Below, piece after piece: positions 1-8,988 of a stretch of DNA of 64,000 nt. The notes under the pieces were generated by a model. That model worked only from the letters and a program-made list of their open reading frames with translations, had not been told where the DNA came from and did no database searches. The position numbers and the translations under genes are program-made. The DNA lies in NCBI RefSeq assembly GCF_002088935.1, contig NZ_NCSS01000006.1, positions 838,407 through 902,406 of the forward strand. The letters run 5' to 3'. The stretch's first letter is position 1; each line of letters starts with the position of its first letter. This DNA is from Henriciella litoralis (GTDB lineage: Bacteria > Pseudomonadota > Alphaproteobacteria > Caulobacterales > Hyphomonadaceae).

Positions 1-11
1 AAGGGGACATC

Positions 12-443
12 ATGAAAGCTTGTATCATCTGCCTGACGGCAGCTTTGAGCGCAGCGACCGCTGCAAACGCGCAGACACTGACTTTGCAACCGGGCGAGTG
101 GGAAACCATGACGACCGAGACTTTCGTCGATGAAAGCGGGGTCGAAGACGTAAATAGCTGGAGTGAAAACGTTTGCATCGCGCCAGCGGACGCTGACCAC
201 GACGCCAGTCGATTTGCTTCGGCTGGCTGCACGGCATCCGACAGTCGGATTGAGGACGGTATCCTCAAATTCCAAGAGACCTGTCATGACGACTTCATGA
301 CTTTGTCAGGAGACGCCACCGTCACCCAAAGCAAAAGCGACGGCTCAATCCGGATTGATGAAAGTCTCGCCGGGGAAGATCTGATCCTCGGACCGATCGT
401 CATCGACCGGGTGATCACATCCAAGCGCGCGGGCGATTGTTAA
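12..443 (+). CDS. secreted DUF3617-like protein
   Basis: A 143-residue protein with an N-terminal signal peptide ending near ANAQT (about residue 20), so it is probably periplasmic. The mature part starts with LQPGEWE, the hallmark opening of the DUF3617 family, and has spaced cysteines (C54, C73, C91 and the C-terminal C143) that could form disulfides. The family has no known function. The start has a GGGGA Shine-Dalgarno just upstream at the edge of the window, so any operon partner would lie outside. It converges on hisG, with a hairpin between them. Family assignment is moderate because only the opening motif and layout are recognised. Confidence 0.6.
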   Translation: MKACIICLTAALSAATAANAQTLTLQPGEWETMTTETFVDESGVEDVNSWSENVCIAPADADHDASRFASAGCTASDSRIEDGILKFQETCHDDFMTLSGDATVTQSKSDGSIRIDESLAGEDLILGPIVIDRVITSKRAGDC

Positions 444-482
444 GGCCGGGGATTGCTAAGGCCAGGGTTCGAAACGCAAGAC

Positions 483-512
483 AAAAAAATGGCGCGGCTA
501 TCGAGCCGCGCC
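483..512 (-). terminator. rho-independent terminator of the hisS-hisZ-hisG operon
   Basis: A perfect 9-bp stem (491-499 with 504-512) with the 4-base loop ATCG. On the minus strand it is followed directly by a run of seven U (483-489). It lies about 70 bases after the hisG stop. On the plus strand only three T follow, so it should act mainly on the histidine operon. Confidence 0.8.
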
Positions 513-582
513 TTTGAGAGTTCTTGCAGCGTTTCCTCCCAGAAACTTGCCTGCTCTGTATCGCCGCTTTTCTGTCACATTG

Positions 583-1527
583 TCAAGCGCCTCGTTCCAA
601 TTCAGTAACAAACGCTACGAAAGACGGCGTTTCGCGTTCGAAAATGAAGTCCGCATTAACGATTGAGACAGGTCCTGCCCCCGATTCAGCGATTCTGCGG
701 GCATTTTCTGCCGCACTTAAGGCAGGCGAAAGAACAGAATTTGCCGAGACGCGGGTCAACCCCTGCGCGTCGATGAGAGAATCGGGGATGGAATCAGCGG
801 CCTGAAGCAGTTTTTGCGCATCCGCCGATTCGACTGCGCCGATGGCCGAGAGCAGTTTTTCGAGCGCGCCGAGCGACTCGCCCGTCCAGTCGGCTTTGAG
901 CGATCCGGTGAGCGCCGCCTGGCTTTTCAGGATCACACCATCATCGAGGACTTTCAGGCCATTGGCCTTCAGCGTCGCGCCAGTCGATGTGATGTCGACG
1001 ATGACTTCAGCCTGCCCTGAGCTGGGCGCCGCTTCGGTCGCGCCCGCGCTTTCCACGAGGCGGTACTCGCCGACAGACTTCTCGGCAAAATAGTTGCGCG
1101 TCAGACGAAGGTATTTGGTCGCCACCTTCATGCGGCGGCCATGGCGCTGGCGGAACCGCGCACCTGCCGCTTCGAGCTCGCTCAACGTATTCACATCAAG
1201 CCAGGCCGCCGGGACAGCGACGACAACATCAGCGCCGCCAAAGTCGAGCCGTTTGATGACGCTGGCATCGCGGGAGAGATCCGCCGAGAGATCATGCAAA
1301 AGGTCTTCACCAGTCACCCCGATATGGAACGCGCCGTCGATCAGCCCCTGCGCAATCTCACGGGCCGAGAGCAGAAGTACGTCTGCCTCAGGCAGGCCGC
1401 GAAGCTCTGCGGTGTAACCGCGTTCGCCGCCAGCCTGTTTGAGGCGGAAGCCTGCCTTGGCGAGCCAGCTCTCGGCATTGTCTTTCAGGCGCCCCTTGGA
1501 CGGGATCGCAATTGTAAGCCGGGTCAT
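583..1527 (-). CDS. hisG: ATP phosphoribosyltransferase HisG
   Basis: Catalyses the first step of histidine synthesis, joining ATP and PRPP to give phosphoribosyl-ATP. The N-terminal part has the family opening LTIAIPSKGRL, the GVTGEDLL segment and the phosphate-binding DITSTGATLKANGL motif near residues 180-195. The catalytic core seems to end near residue 230. About 85 further residues do not obviously resemble the usual regulatory domain of long HisG, although HisG partnered with HisZ is normally the short form of about 200-230 residues. The ATG overlaps the hisZ stop by four bases, so it is the last gene of the operon. Confidence 0.9.
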   Translation of the reverse strand: MTRLTIAIPSKGRLKDNAESWLAKAGFRLKQAGGERGYTAELRGLPEADVLLLSAREIAQGLIDGAFHIGVTGEDLLHDLSADLSRDASVIKRLDFGGADVVVAVPAAWLDVNTLSELEAAGARFRQRHGRRMKVATKYLRLTRNYFAEKSVGEYRLVESAGATEAAPSSGQAEVIVDITSTGATLKANGLKVLDDGVILKSQAALTGSLKADWTGESLGALEKLLSAIGAVESADAQKLLQAADSIPDSLIDAQGLTRVSANSVLSPALSAAENARRIAESGAGPVSIVNADFIFERETPSFVAFVTELERGA

Positions 1528-2624
1528 GATTGGGCTCCCTTGGTGAGCCGGTCAGGCCGGACGACACCGCCGATGGCTGTTGCATCGACCTTGCCGCCGG
1601 AGAGGCGGGATAACAGCGTGTCATAGCGCCCCCCTGCCCCGAACGGTTTTCGGCTGGAGGCATCGCCGGGATGGAAAATCTCAAACAGGAAGCCGTCATA
1701 ATAGTTGAACCGACGACCAAATGGCGTGCCGAAACGGGCTGAGGCGAGCGCGCCGGGCATGAGGGCTTTCATCTTCGCCGCGCGCGCTTCAAGACGCTCC
1801 AGAGCGGGCTCAACGCCTGATATCCCTGCCTGACGTGCGATGGCGAGCAAGGCGTCGGCCGCTTGCTCGGCCGTCGTGTCGACAGCCATCACGGCTTCAA
1901 GCGTCTGGCGGGCAATATCTGGCGTGGCGCCATATTCTGCGTCAGCCGCCTGTGCGAGCAGCCCTTCGACAATCTCGTCGAGCGAGCGCGTCCCTTGAGG
2001 CTGGATGCCGGAGAGCTCAAAGATGTCCGACACGATGGCGCGGGCCTCATCAGCGCTTGCGCCTTTCAGCCGGGAGGCAAGGCCATGGGCCGGTTTGCCG
2101 GGCTTTGCATTGAGCAATGCGGACACGCCGCCTGCCTGACGGAAAGCCCGCTTCAGCGCATCGGCAAGCCCGGGCGCGAGATCGAGCGCATCGACGAAAG
2201 CCGGGAAGATGGCGAGATCGCCCATGCGAACATCCGCAGCCTCAATGCCTGCAGACGCCGCCGCCTCATAGACAAGCGCGAAGGTCTCAGCATCAGCGTC
2301 TGCAGTGGACGGCGCGCCATAGCGCTCAAAGCCGATCTGGGTGAACTCCATGACATCACCCGGGACGACCGGCAGGCGGAACGCGCGCGCTTCATAGCGC
2401 CGGACGGTTTCACCCGAAACGCCTGCTTCGGCCTGCGCAATCGCGACGGGCAACGTCAGGTCTGGCCGCAGGGCGCATTCCTCACCATTCTCGCCCATGA
2501 AGACGCAGAGGCGAGCGCGGACAGCCTCACCGGAAAGCTCCAGCGGCTGGTTGGCCGGCATGATGACGGGCGGGTCGGTCAGCTCACCGCCGAGGCGGGC
2601 AAAGATATCAGCGGGACTGCTCAT
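1524..2624 (-). CDS. hisZ: ATP phosphoribosyltransferase regulatory subunit HisZ
   Basis: A 366-residue catalytically inactive paralogue of histidyl-tRNA synthetase that forms a complex with HisG and confers histidine feedback control. It keeps the class II synthetase-like motif 2 region (CALRPDLTLPVA) and the C-terminal FGRRFNYYDGFLFEI and GAGGRYDTLL segments. It lacks the tRNA-synthetase anticodon-binding domain. It overlaps hisS by four bases upstream and hisG by four downstream, which indicates translational coupling and equal expression of the three. Confidence 0.92.
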   Translation of the reverse strand: MSSPADIFARLGGELTDPPVIMPANQPLELSGEAVRARLCVFMGENGEECALRPDLTLPVAIAQAEAGVSGETVRRYEARAFRLPVVPGDVMEFTQIGFERYGAPSTADADAETFALVYEAAASAGIEAADVRMGDLAIFPAFVDALDLAPGLADALKRAFRQAGGVSALLNAKPGKPAHGLASRLKGASADEARAIVSDIFELSGIQPQGTRSLDEIVEGLLAQAADAEYGATPDIARQTLEAVMAVDTTAEQAADALLAIARQAGISGVEPALERLEARAAKMKALMPGALASARFGTPFGRRFNYYDGFLFEIFHPGDASSRKPFGAGGRYDTLLSRLSGGKVDATAIGGVVRPDRLTKGAQS

Positions 2625-4111
2625 TCGGACATCTCGATGATTTCGCGGATACGGGCGACCATGTCGGCGCGAGGCGCTTCAAACTGGCCGGGCCGGGCTT
2701 CGCGGTATTCCTCATTGGACTTGATTGCCTTGGCTTTCTTCGCGCCCTCTTTCAGATCCTTGATCGTGACGACGCCCTTAGCGATCTCATCTTCGCCCAC
2801 CATCACGGCGACAGGCGAGCCGCGGCGGTCTGCATATTTCATCTGCGGACGCATACCCGAGCTGCCCATATAGGCCTCAGCACGGATGCCTGCACGGCGG
2901 AGTTCTGCGGCAAGCTTCAGGGCCTCGGTTGGGTCGTTGCGATCCATATTGAGGACGACCACCGGGCCGTTCAGCGCTTCAAGCTCACCTGAAATCGCAA
3001 AGGCTGTCGCAAGGCGCGAAATACCTACCGAGAAGCCGGTCGCGGGGACTTTCTCACCGGTGAACCGCGCGACGAGATCATCATAGCGACCACCGCCGCC
3101 GACCGAACCGATGCGAACGGCATTGCCGTCTTCATCCAGCGTCTCTTTCAGCAATTCTGCTTCGAAGACCGGGCCGGTATAATATTCCAGGCCGCGCACA
3201 ACGGAGGGGTCAAACAGGACGTCGCTGTCGGGGCAGCCGAACGCCTCAAGACCGCGGGCAATGGCCGACAGTTCTTCGAGACCAGCGGTGGCTTCCTCGC
3301 CGGTGCCGACAGCTTGTCCGAGCGCTTCGAGCGTAGCGCTGCGGGTCTCGCGCCCGGCCTTGGCGAAGGCGAGAACGCGGCGCACTTCATCAGCCCCAAG
3401 TTCAGCGCCCTTTGTGAAGTCGCCGCTTTCATCCATGCGGCCTTTACCGAGGAGATCTGCCACGCCGTCTTCGCCGAGGCGGTCGAGCTTATCGAGTGCG
3501 CGGAGGATGGTAAGGCGCGCGCCATCTGTGTTGGCGCCGACGCCTTCCAGCACGGCGTTGAGCAAGCGGCGCGTGTTGACGCGAACGGCAAACTCACCAT
3601 CCGACGCGCCAGCTGCGCGCATCGCTTCCGCAGCCATCGCGATCATCTCTGCATCGGCGTGCGCGCCTGCCGCGCCGACCGTATCGGCATCGCATTGCAG
3701 GAACTCACGGAAGCGGCCGGGACCGGGCTTCTCATTGCGCCAGACGGGACCAGCGGCATAGCGGCGGAAAGGCTTTGGCAGGGTCTGCCAGTTCTCGGCG
3801 GCAAACCGGGCGAGCGGGGCGGTCAGGTCATAACGAAGCGAGATCCATTGCTCGTCATCATCCTGCATGGAAAAGACGCCAGCATTCGGCCGGTCATCAT
3901 CTGGCAGGAACTTGCCGAGCGCGTCGGCATATTCCCAAGCGCCCGTTTCCAGTGCTTCGAAGCCCCAGCGGCGATACACAGATGTGACCTTGTCGATCAT
4001 CTCGGCCTGGGCATGGATCAGCGCTTCGCGGCGGTCCGGGAAGCCGCGCGGTTTGCGGGCAAGGTCCTTGCCGCTTTTCGGGCCGTCCTGATCTTGTGAT
4101 TTCTTGCTCAT
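2621..4111 (-). CDS. hisS: histidyl-tRNA synthetase
   Basis: Charges tRNA-His. A 496-residue class II synthetase of the alphaproteobacterial type. Motif 2 is in WISLRYDLTAPLARF and FRRYAAGPVWRNEKPGPGRFREF. The histidine-binding loop is RGLEYYTGPVFEAEL, and motif 3 is FSVGISRLATAF. An anticodon-binding domain follows (VVVLNMD onward). The N-terminus has a lysine-rich extension before GFPDRR. It is first in the hisS-hisZ-hisG operon. The Shine-Dalgarno is weak, but the start fits the family length. Confidence 0.95.
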   Translation of the reverse strand: MSKKSQDQDGPKSGKDLARKPRGFPDRREALIHAQAEMIDKVTSVYRRWGFEALETGAWEYADALGKFLPDDDRPNAGVFSMQDDDEQWISLRYDLTAPLARFAAENWQTLPKPFRRYAAGPVWRNEKPGPGRFREFLQCDADTVGAAGAHADAEMIAMAAEAMRAAGASDGEFAVRVNTRRLLNAVLEGVGANTDGARLTILRALDKLDRLGEDGVADLLGKGRMDESGDFTKGAELGADEVRRVLAFAKAGRETRSATLEALGQAVGTGEEATAGLEELSAIARGLEAFGCPDSDVLFDPSVVRGLEYYTGPVFEAELLKETLDEDGNAVRIGSVGGGGRYDDLVARFTGEKVPATGFSVGISRLATAFAISGELEALNGPVVVLNMDRNDPTEALKLAAELRRAGIRAEAYMGSSGMRPQMKYADRRGSPVAVMVGEDEIAKGVVTIKDLKEGAKKAKAIKSNEEYREARPGQFEAPRADMVARIREIIEMSE

Positions 4112-4484
4112 GGGGCTTGCTCGTTTTCGTGTCTGGTCGCTTGGCGCTTCGCTTAGACGAAGCTGGATGGGGTGTGAAGGCGTGAGCCCCTCATGACAGC
4201 GCGAGACCCGGCGTTTCAGCCTGTCTTCCCTATCTGGTTCAATGTCTTGAGATGAACACTTTAGAGAGACGCAGCCGGACCGGTTCGCGCCTCATGCGGC
4301 GCGTCACGAATGATGGTGGTGGTGATGCAGGCTCGTGTTCATGGTGGCGGGGGATATGGGCAAGCCGGGCTGATGTCAAGATTGGCCCGCTCGCCCCCCG
4401 CCCGCGGCCCTGCCCTGTCTCTCTTGTCTGGACGCCCGCACAGTGACAATCTGCCGACCACAATCGCGAAAGGGCTTTGGCGTT
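4112..4484. other. gene-free stretch upstream of hisS and the HdeD-like gene
   Basis: A 373-base divergent intergenic region that must contain the promoters of the leftward his operon and the rightward membrane protein gene. Short open frames on both strands overlap each other, lack Shine-Dalgarno sequences and have unconvincing composition. A GTG-rich patch near 4312-4335 looks like chance. No terminator, riboswitch or RNA gene was recognised. Confidence 0.5.
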
Positions 4485-4991
4485 ATGGGCATTCGAACTT
4501 CCGGATACATTCTGATTATTCTCGGCGTTCTCGCCATTCTATTTCCGTTCGTTTCAGCGATCTCACTCAGCGTTGCATTCGGAGTTATCTTCCTGTTCGC
4601 GGGGATCAGCCATTTCTCGGCCGTCTGGAAGAAAAATGTCGAAGGCCATGTCCAGCATCTGGTGCTAGCCCTTCTCTATCTGGCGGGCGGCGCCGGCATG
4701 ATCCTGTTCCCGCTCATGGGTGTGATGTCCCTGGCCATCATTCTGGGCATCAGCTTGATCGCCCAAGGCATCGCCCAGCTCATCATTTTCTCCAAAGTGA
4801 CGGCCAGCAATAAATGGCTGCTCGCGATCAGCGGCGGGCTGGGTGTCCTGCTCGGCTGCTACATCCTGTTTGATCTGCCCCTCGCGGCGACATGGGTCGT
4901 CGGGACCCTTGCCGGGATCAATTTGCTGTTCACGGGTTTCACGCTGCTGGCGATCTCGTCCGCCCTACCCCGCACTGGCCCAGACGCCTGA
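4485..4991 (+). CDS. HdeD-like (DUF308) integral membrane protein
   Basis: A 168-residue, very hydrophobic protein with about six membrane helices in three hairpins, beginning SGYILIILGVLAILFPF. This pattern (helix, LGxLAILFP, helix, GxxHF) is that of the HdeD/DUF308 family, linked in enterics to acid resistance but of unknown biochemical role. The ATG at 4485 is preferred over a GTG 42 bases upstream because an AAGGG Shine-Dalgarno lies just before it and the GTG would add a hydrophilic tail. Confidence 0.75.
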   Translation: MGIRTSGYILIILGVLAILFPFVSAISLSVAFGVIFLFAGISHFSAVWKKNVEGHVQHLVLALLYLAGGAGMILFPLMGVMSLAIILGISLIAQGIAQLIIFSKVTASNKWLLAISGGLGVLLGCYILFDLPLAATWVVGTLAGINLLFTGFTLLAISSALPRTGPDA

Positions 4992-5107
4992 TTCCGCAAG
5001 ATTTTGGCGGGTCGCCGGGCTGAGCAGATGCTTGTTAGAGGCAAAGGTCGGCCTGCTCGGCACGGGCCTTGCTTCGCCTGAGAGGAGAATCTGGAGATCG
5101 TGCCGTG

Positions 5108-5602
5108 ATGAAACGTATTCTGCTTGCTGTGTTTGCGCTCGCGCTGCCGATGAGCGCTGCCGCGTCGCCTGAACTCGCAACCGATTGGGGCATCAAGGCG
5201 AGCCAGCTTTACGGCGAAACGGTGGATCTCATCGAGGCGGTTGAGGCAGGCGATAATCCGGCGATCCCGTCCGATTATGAGACTGGCATCGCCCGATTCG
5301 CGCTGGCGGCGACCAATCTCGGCAGCTGGATCGACGGCAATGACGGCCCATCCGATCTTGGCTGTATCTTCCGCGGCATGGCGCAGGAGGGCGAAGTTCA
5401 GCTCGACGCGCTGGAAACCGCAGACAATCGCCAGGACATGCATGCCAGCCTGAAGCGTCTCGCGACGATGTTCTCCGATGCCGAGATCATCGCGGCGGCT
5501 GCCTCGGCTTCAGCGGGCAATGATACGCCAGCAAAAGCGCCGGACGGCGTGATGGCGAGCTGCGCGGCAAGCAGCGACGCCGCGAACGCCGCGCTCCACT
5601 AA
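5108..5602 (+). CDS. secreted protein of unknown function
   Basis: A 164-residue protein with a clear signal peptide (KRILLAVFALALPMSAAASP), probably periplasmic. The mature part is acidic and alanine-rich with two cysteines (in GCIFRG and SCAASS) and seems mostly helical. No family recognised. The ATG at 5108 follows a GAGAGGAGAA Shine-Dalgarno region. Its stop overlaps the stop of the leftward thioesterase gene by four bases, a tail-to-tail overlap. Confidence 0.6.
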   Translation: MKRILLAVFALALPMSAAASPELATDWGIKASQLYGETVDLIEAVEAGDNPAIPSDYETGIARFALAATNLGSWIDGNDGPSDLGCIFRGMAQEGEVQLDALETADNRQDMHASLKRLATMFSDAEIIAAAASASAGNDTPAKAPDGVMASCAASSDAANAALH

Positions 5603-6447
5603 TCCTTTTTCGAAAAGCGGGCCTTGAAGGCCGCCGGGTCAAAGATCCGGATGATGCCAGACTGGCTGCCGGTTGCCATCAGCGTGCCGTCATCTGCGAA
5701 CATCGCCGCGCGGCCATGCACGAAACCATTGTGCACGCCCTCAACTTGAATCTCGCAGCACACCCATTCAGTTTCAACGATCTTGCGGATGCGCAGCGTA
5801 TTGTCGAGCGAGTTGGCACCTGCCGGAAGGCCAAGCGCATGGCTGGTGCCTGACGGGACAAAGTCATTGATGATGGCAAGCATGGCCGAATCGACGGGCG
5901 CACCGCTGACCGATCGGCCCCAGAGCACGACATTGCCATCCTCACTCTTGCCGCCCTTCACATTGCGACCGGCGGCATAGCGACCGCGCGCCACGCGCAT
6001 GTCGAGCGAGGCGTGGAGATCGTCTGAGGTCTCGTCAAAACGCGGGAAAGGCGGGCAATCGTCTGGCTTCGGGACATCCGGCATTTTCAGCCATTGATGC
6101 GAATGCTCGGACTCGCGTGCGCCGACAGCGGCGTTGACGGTGAAGATCTCACGCTCATCGATATGTGCGCGCACGCGGGCCTGCGTGATGTTCTTGCCGG
6201 CGACCGGGACTTTCACATCGATGTCGAGAATGTCCGGCGGATTGGCGAAGGAGAGGTATTGCGCAGTGGCCCAGATGCAGGGTCGGCCGGTCGTGCGCTC
6301 AAGCGCGCTGATCGCAGTGGCGAGGCCAACGCCGCCGAACAGGAATTTGTGTCCCGGCGGGCCGACACAGAGGCGCGGTTCAACCGGCAGCGTCCAGCGA
6401 TGCGGATTGTGCGTGGGCTTGAGATCGATGAAAGGTATGGTCGTCAT
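5599..6447 (-). CDS. acyl-CoA thioesterase II (TesB-like)
   Basis: Hydrolyses acyl-CoA to free fatty acid and CoA. The 282 residues form a double hotdog protein. The N-terminal half has the FGGVGLATAISA motif, and the C-terminal half has LPAGANSLDNTLRI, where the Asp matches the TesB catalytic aspartate, followed by a region matching the family GRAAMF...LMATGSQSGIIR ending. It starts 9 bases after oppC and probably shares its transcript. TesB-type enzymes range from broad acyl-CoA hydrolases to specialised ones, so the substrate is not defined. Confidence 0.85.
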   Translation of the reverse strand: MTTIPFIDLKPTHNPHRWTLPVEPRLCVGPPGHKFLFGGVGLATAISALERTTGRPCIWATAQYLSFANPPDILDIDVKVPVAGKNITQARVRAHIDEREIFTVNAAVGARESEHSHQWLKMPDVPKPDDCPPFPRFDETSDDLHASLDMRVARGRYAAGRNVKGGKSEDGNVVLWGRSVSGAPVDSAMLAIINDFVPSGTSHALGLPAGANSLDNTLRIRKIVETEWVCCEIQVEGVHNGFVHGRAAMFADDGTLMATGSQSGIIRIFDPAAFKARFSKKD

Positions 6448-6456
6448 GAACGGGGT

Positions 6457-7359
6457 TTAGCGTTCTTTCGGATCGAGCGCATCCCGCAATCCATCGCCGA
6501 TGAAATTCAGGCAGAGCAGCGTCACCGCCATCAGGATGGCTGGCGCCATGAGCAACCATGGCTTGTCCTGCATTTCCTTCGCGCCGTTCGAGATCAGCAC
6601 GCCGAGTGAGGTCAACGGCTCGTTCACGCCGAGGCCAAGGAAGGAAAGGAAGCTCTCTGCCATGATCACGACCGGGATGGTCAGCGTCACATAGACGGCG
6701 ACCGGGCCGACAACGTTTGGCAGGATATGACGGCGGATAATCGCCGAGCCGGGCACACCAGCGGCGCGGGCCGCCTCAATGAATTCCTTGCCTTTGATGG
6801 CAAGCGTCTGGCCCCGCACGATCCGGCTCATGGTCAGCCACTCGACCGCGCCAATAGCGGCAAAGATCAGGATGATGTTCCGACCGAAAACCGTCAGCAG
6901 CAGGATCACGAAGAAGATGAAGGGCATCGCATAGAGCACGTCCACGAAACGCATCATGAAATTGTCGACGCGCCCGCCAACGAAGCCGGCAATTGCGCCC
7001 CATGTCACGCCGATCAGCAGCGAGACAATCGTCGCGACAAGGCCCACCGCCATGGAAATACGAAGACCCAGCAGATTGCGGGCGACAAGGTCCCGGCCCT
7101 GCTCATCCGTGCCGAGCAGATGCCAGTTGTCGAAGGTCGGCGCCAGCTCTGTCTGCGCGGAGATCTGGTCGTAATTGTGCACCCAGAGCATCGGGCCGAG
7201 TGTGGCGAGAAACACCATCACGCCCAGCACCCACATGGAGACCACGGCCGCCTTGTTGTTGAACAGCCGGCGTCTGGCATCATCCCAGAGCGAGCGCCCG
7301 CCTGCGAGGGCCTTTTCGACCGGATCTTTCCGGCCAGTCATGTCCAGCGTATCAACCAT
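6457..7359 (-). CDS. oppC: oligopeptide ABC transporter permease OppC
   Basis: One of two inner-membrane channel subunits of a peptide importer. 300 residues: an N-terminal helix, the HLLGTDEQGRDLVAR signature of OppC/DppC, about five more helices, and the EAA loop contacting the ATPase (EFIEAARAAGVPGSAIIRRH). It resembles enterobacterial OppC closely. The ATG overlaps the oppB stop by one base. No binding protein (OppA) or ATPases (OppD, OppF) are adjacent, so they must be encoded elsewhere. Confidence 0.92.
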   Translation of the reverse strand: MVDTLDMTGRKDPVEKALAGGRSLWDDARRRLFNNKAAVVSMWVLGVMVFLATLGPMLWVHNYDQISAQTELAPTFDNWHLLGTDEQGRDLVARNLLGLRISMAVGLVATIVSLLIGVTWGAIAGFVGGRVDNFMMRFVDVLYAMPFIFFVILLLTVFGRNIILIFAAIGAVEWLTMSRIVRGQTLAIKGKEFIEAARAAGVPGSAIIRRHILPNVVGPVAVYVTLTIPVVIMAESFLSFLGLGVNEPLTSLGVLISNGAKEMQDKPWLLMAPAILMAVTLLCLNFIGDGLRDALDPKER

Positions 7360-8330
7360 CAGTCGTACTTCACTTTCGGATCGAGCAGCGCGTAGAGGAT
7401 GTCCGCGAGCAAATTGAACAGCACGATCAGCGTGGCGTAGATAATCAGCGCGCCCATCACGAGCGTATAGTCTCGGTTGATCGCGCCATCGACAAAGTAA
7501 GAGCCCATGCCTGGCAGGCCGAAGATGCGCTCAATCACGAGCGACCCGGTCATCACGCGCGCCATGGCCGGACCGGCATATGAGACCAGCGGCAGGATCG
7601 CAGATGGCAGGACGTGACGGCGAATCACTGTGCGCTCTGGCAGGCCCTTGGCCCGCGCCGTGCGCACATGCGGGGACCTCATGGTCTCGATCGTGGAGGC
7701 GCGCATCAGCCGCGAAATGATCGCGATCTGTGGCAATGCCAGCGTCAGGACCGGCAAGGTCATATTGTGGACGTTCATCCCGATATTCGGATACTCACCG
7801 AGACCGCCGACCGCGAAAAGCCCTGCCCCCAGTGCAAAGGCGAGAATCAGCAAGGGCCCGGTCACGAATGTCGGAATCGAGATGCCCGCCATCGCAAAGC
7901 CCATGACGGTGTAGTCGCCCGCCGTGTTCTGACGTAGCCCGGCAAAGACACCGAGCGCAGTACCAACGGTCAAAGCAACCAGCATGGACAGCGTACCAAT
8001 CGCCAGACTCACCGGGAGGCCATCAGCGATCAGATCGTTCACGCTTTTGCCGAGCGTCTTCATCGACGGACCAAAATCCCCCTGGAGCACCCCCAGCAGA
8101 TAATCGACGAACTGTTTCCAGAGCGGCTGATCGAGGCCAAACTTCGCGGCAATGGCCGCTTCAGTGGCGGCGTTGAGCTTGCGCTCACCATCAAAAGGCC
8201 CGCCGGGCGCAAGCCGCATCATGAAAAATGCGACCGCAATGATCACCAGCATCGTTGGAATTGCGAACAGGAGCCGACGAAGAACGTAGGCCCAAGGTAC
8301 GCGGGAAAAGCTTCGCTGCAGCGCTGACAC
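7359..8330 (-). CDS. oppB: oligopeptide ABC transporter permease OppB
   Basis: Partner channel subunit of OppC. 323 residues with the N-terminal helix and FFMMRLAPGGPFDGER motif typical of OppB, six predicted helices, the EAA loop (RTARAKGLPERTVIRRH) and the conserved C-terminus VLYALLDPKVKYD. The start is a GTG at 8330; no ATG lies nearby in frame. First gene of the oppB-oppC-thioesterase unit, divergent from the TIGR01244 gene. Confidence 0.92.
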   Translation of the reverse strand: MSALQRSFSRVPWAYVLRRLLFAIPTMLVIIAVAFFMMRLAPGGPFDGERKLNAATEAAIAAKFGLDQPLWKQFVDYLLGVLQGDFGPSMKTLGKSVNDLIADGLPVSLAIGTLSMLVALTVGTALGVFAGLRQNTAGDYTVMGFAMAGISIPTFVTGPLLILAFALGAGLFAVGGLGEYPNIGMNVHNMTLPVLTLALPQIAIISRLMRASTIETMRSPHVRTARAKGLPERTVIRRHVLPSAILPLVSYAGPAMARVMTGSLVIERIFGLPGMGSYFVDGAINRDYTLVMGALIIYATLIVLFNLLADILYALLDPKVKYD

Positions 8331-8452
8331 GTTTGTGGAATCTCTTCTTCGTTACACCATAAGCGCGTGGCGAGACTTGGCAGCCTGCCCAAGGCTTCCT
8401 AGGTTCACGCCAGACGACAGCTTGTCAACGCTACATCACACCGAGGTAAAAG

Positions 8453-8863
8453 ATGGCCGACATCCGCAATGTGACCGATCATTTCGCGGTCGCTCCGCAA
8501 ATCACCGAAGACGACATCGACGAGATCAAGGCGGCGGGCTTCAAGACGATCATCGCCAACCGCCCTGATGGCGAAGGCGGCGTTGACCAGCCACGCATGG
8601 GCGCGATCCGCACTCGCGCCGAAGAAAACGGGCTGACTTTTGTCGCACTGCCATTCTCAGGCGCACCAACGCCGGAAATCATCGAACGGATGCAGTCGAT
8701 TCTCGCAGAGGCCCCTGCCCCGGTTCTGGCATATTGCCGCACTGGAACACGTTCCGTGACGGCCTGGGCGCTGACGCATGGCGGACAGGGCCAGGCCGAT
8801 GATATCGTAGATGCTGCTGCAGGCGCAGGATATGATCTGTCAGGACTTCAGCACTTACTGTAA
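8453..8863 (+). CDS. TIGR01244 family phosphatase-like / sulfur-transferase protein
   Basis: A 136-residue protein of the family often fused to persulfide dioxygenase-type hydrolases (DUF442, beta-lactamase hydrolase-like). It has the dual-specificity-phosphatase fold with a Cys-x5-Arg loop in YCRTGTRS, giving a thiolate cysteine near residue 96. Related proteins may act on protein phosphate or on sulfane sulfur; the sequence does not decide which. The GAGG Shine-Dalgarno lies about 7 bases before the ATG. It is monocistronic or cotranscribed with the ATP-grasp gene 125 bases downstream. Confidence 0.8.
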   Translation: MADIRNVTDHFAVAPQITEDDIDEIKAAGFKTIIANRPDGEGGVDQPRMGAIRTRAEENGLTFVALPFSGAPTPEIIERMQSILAEAPAPVLAYCRTGTRSVTAWALTHGGQGQADDIVDAAAGAGYDLSGLQHLL

Positions 8864-8988
8864 TCGCTCAGCCGGTAGCGCAGTAAACGATTGATCACAT
8901 GAGACTCAGCGTTAAATAGTTGATAGTCTATCGAGGGCGTGCGATTCAGCGCGCGCGGGCTGGGGAGCCCCGAGAGAGGGAGTAATCG

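Noticed and set aside
455..480. GGTTCGAA-like sequence suggesting a tRNA T-arm
   Set aside because: No acceptor stem or anticodon arm can be drawn around it.
1863..2873. 336-residue open frame on the plus strand
   Set aside because: It is antisense to hisZ and the end of hisS, whose frames have clear family motifs; the plus frame has none.
4310..4340. GTG-rich patch that looks like a His-codon run on the minus strand
   Set aside because: No gene with homology or Shine-Dalgarno surrounds it; judged a chance low-complexity stretch.
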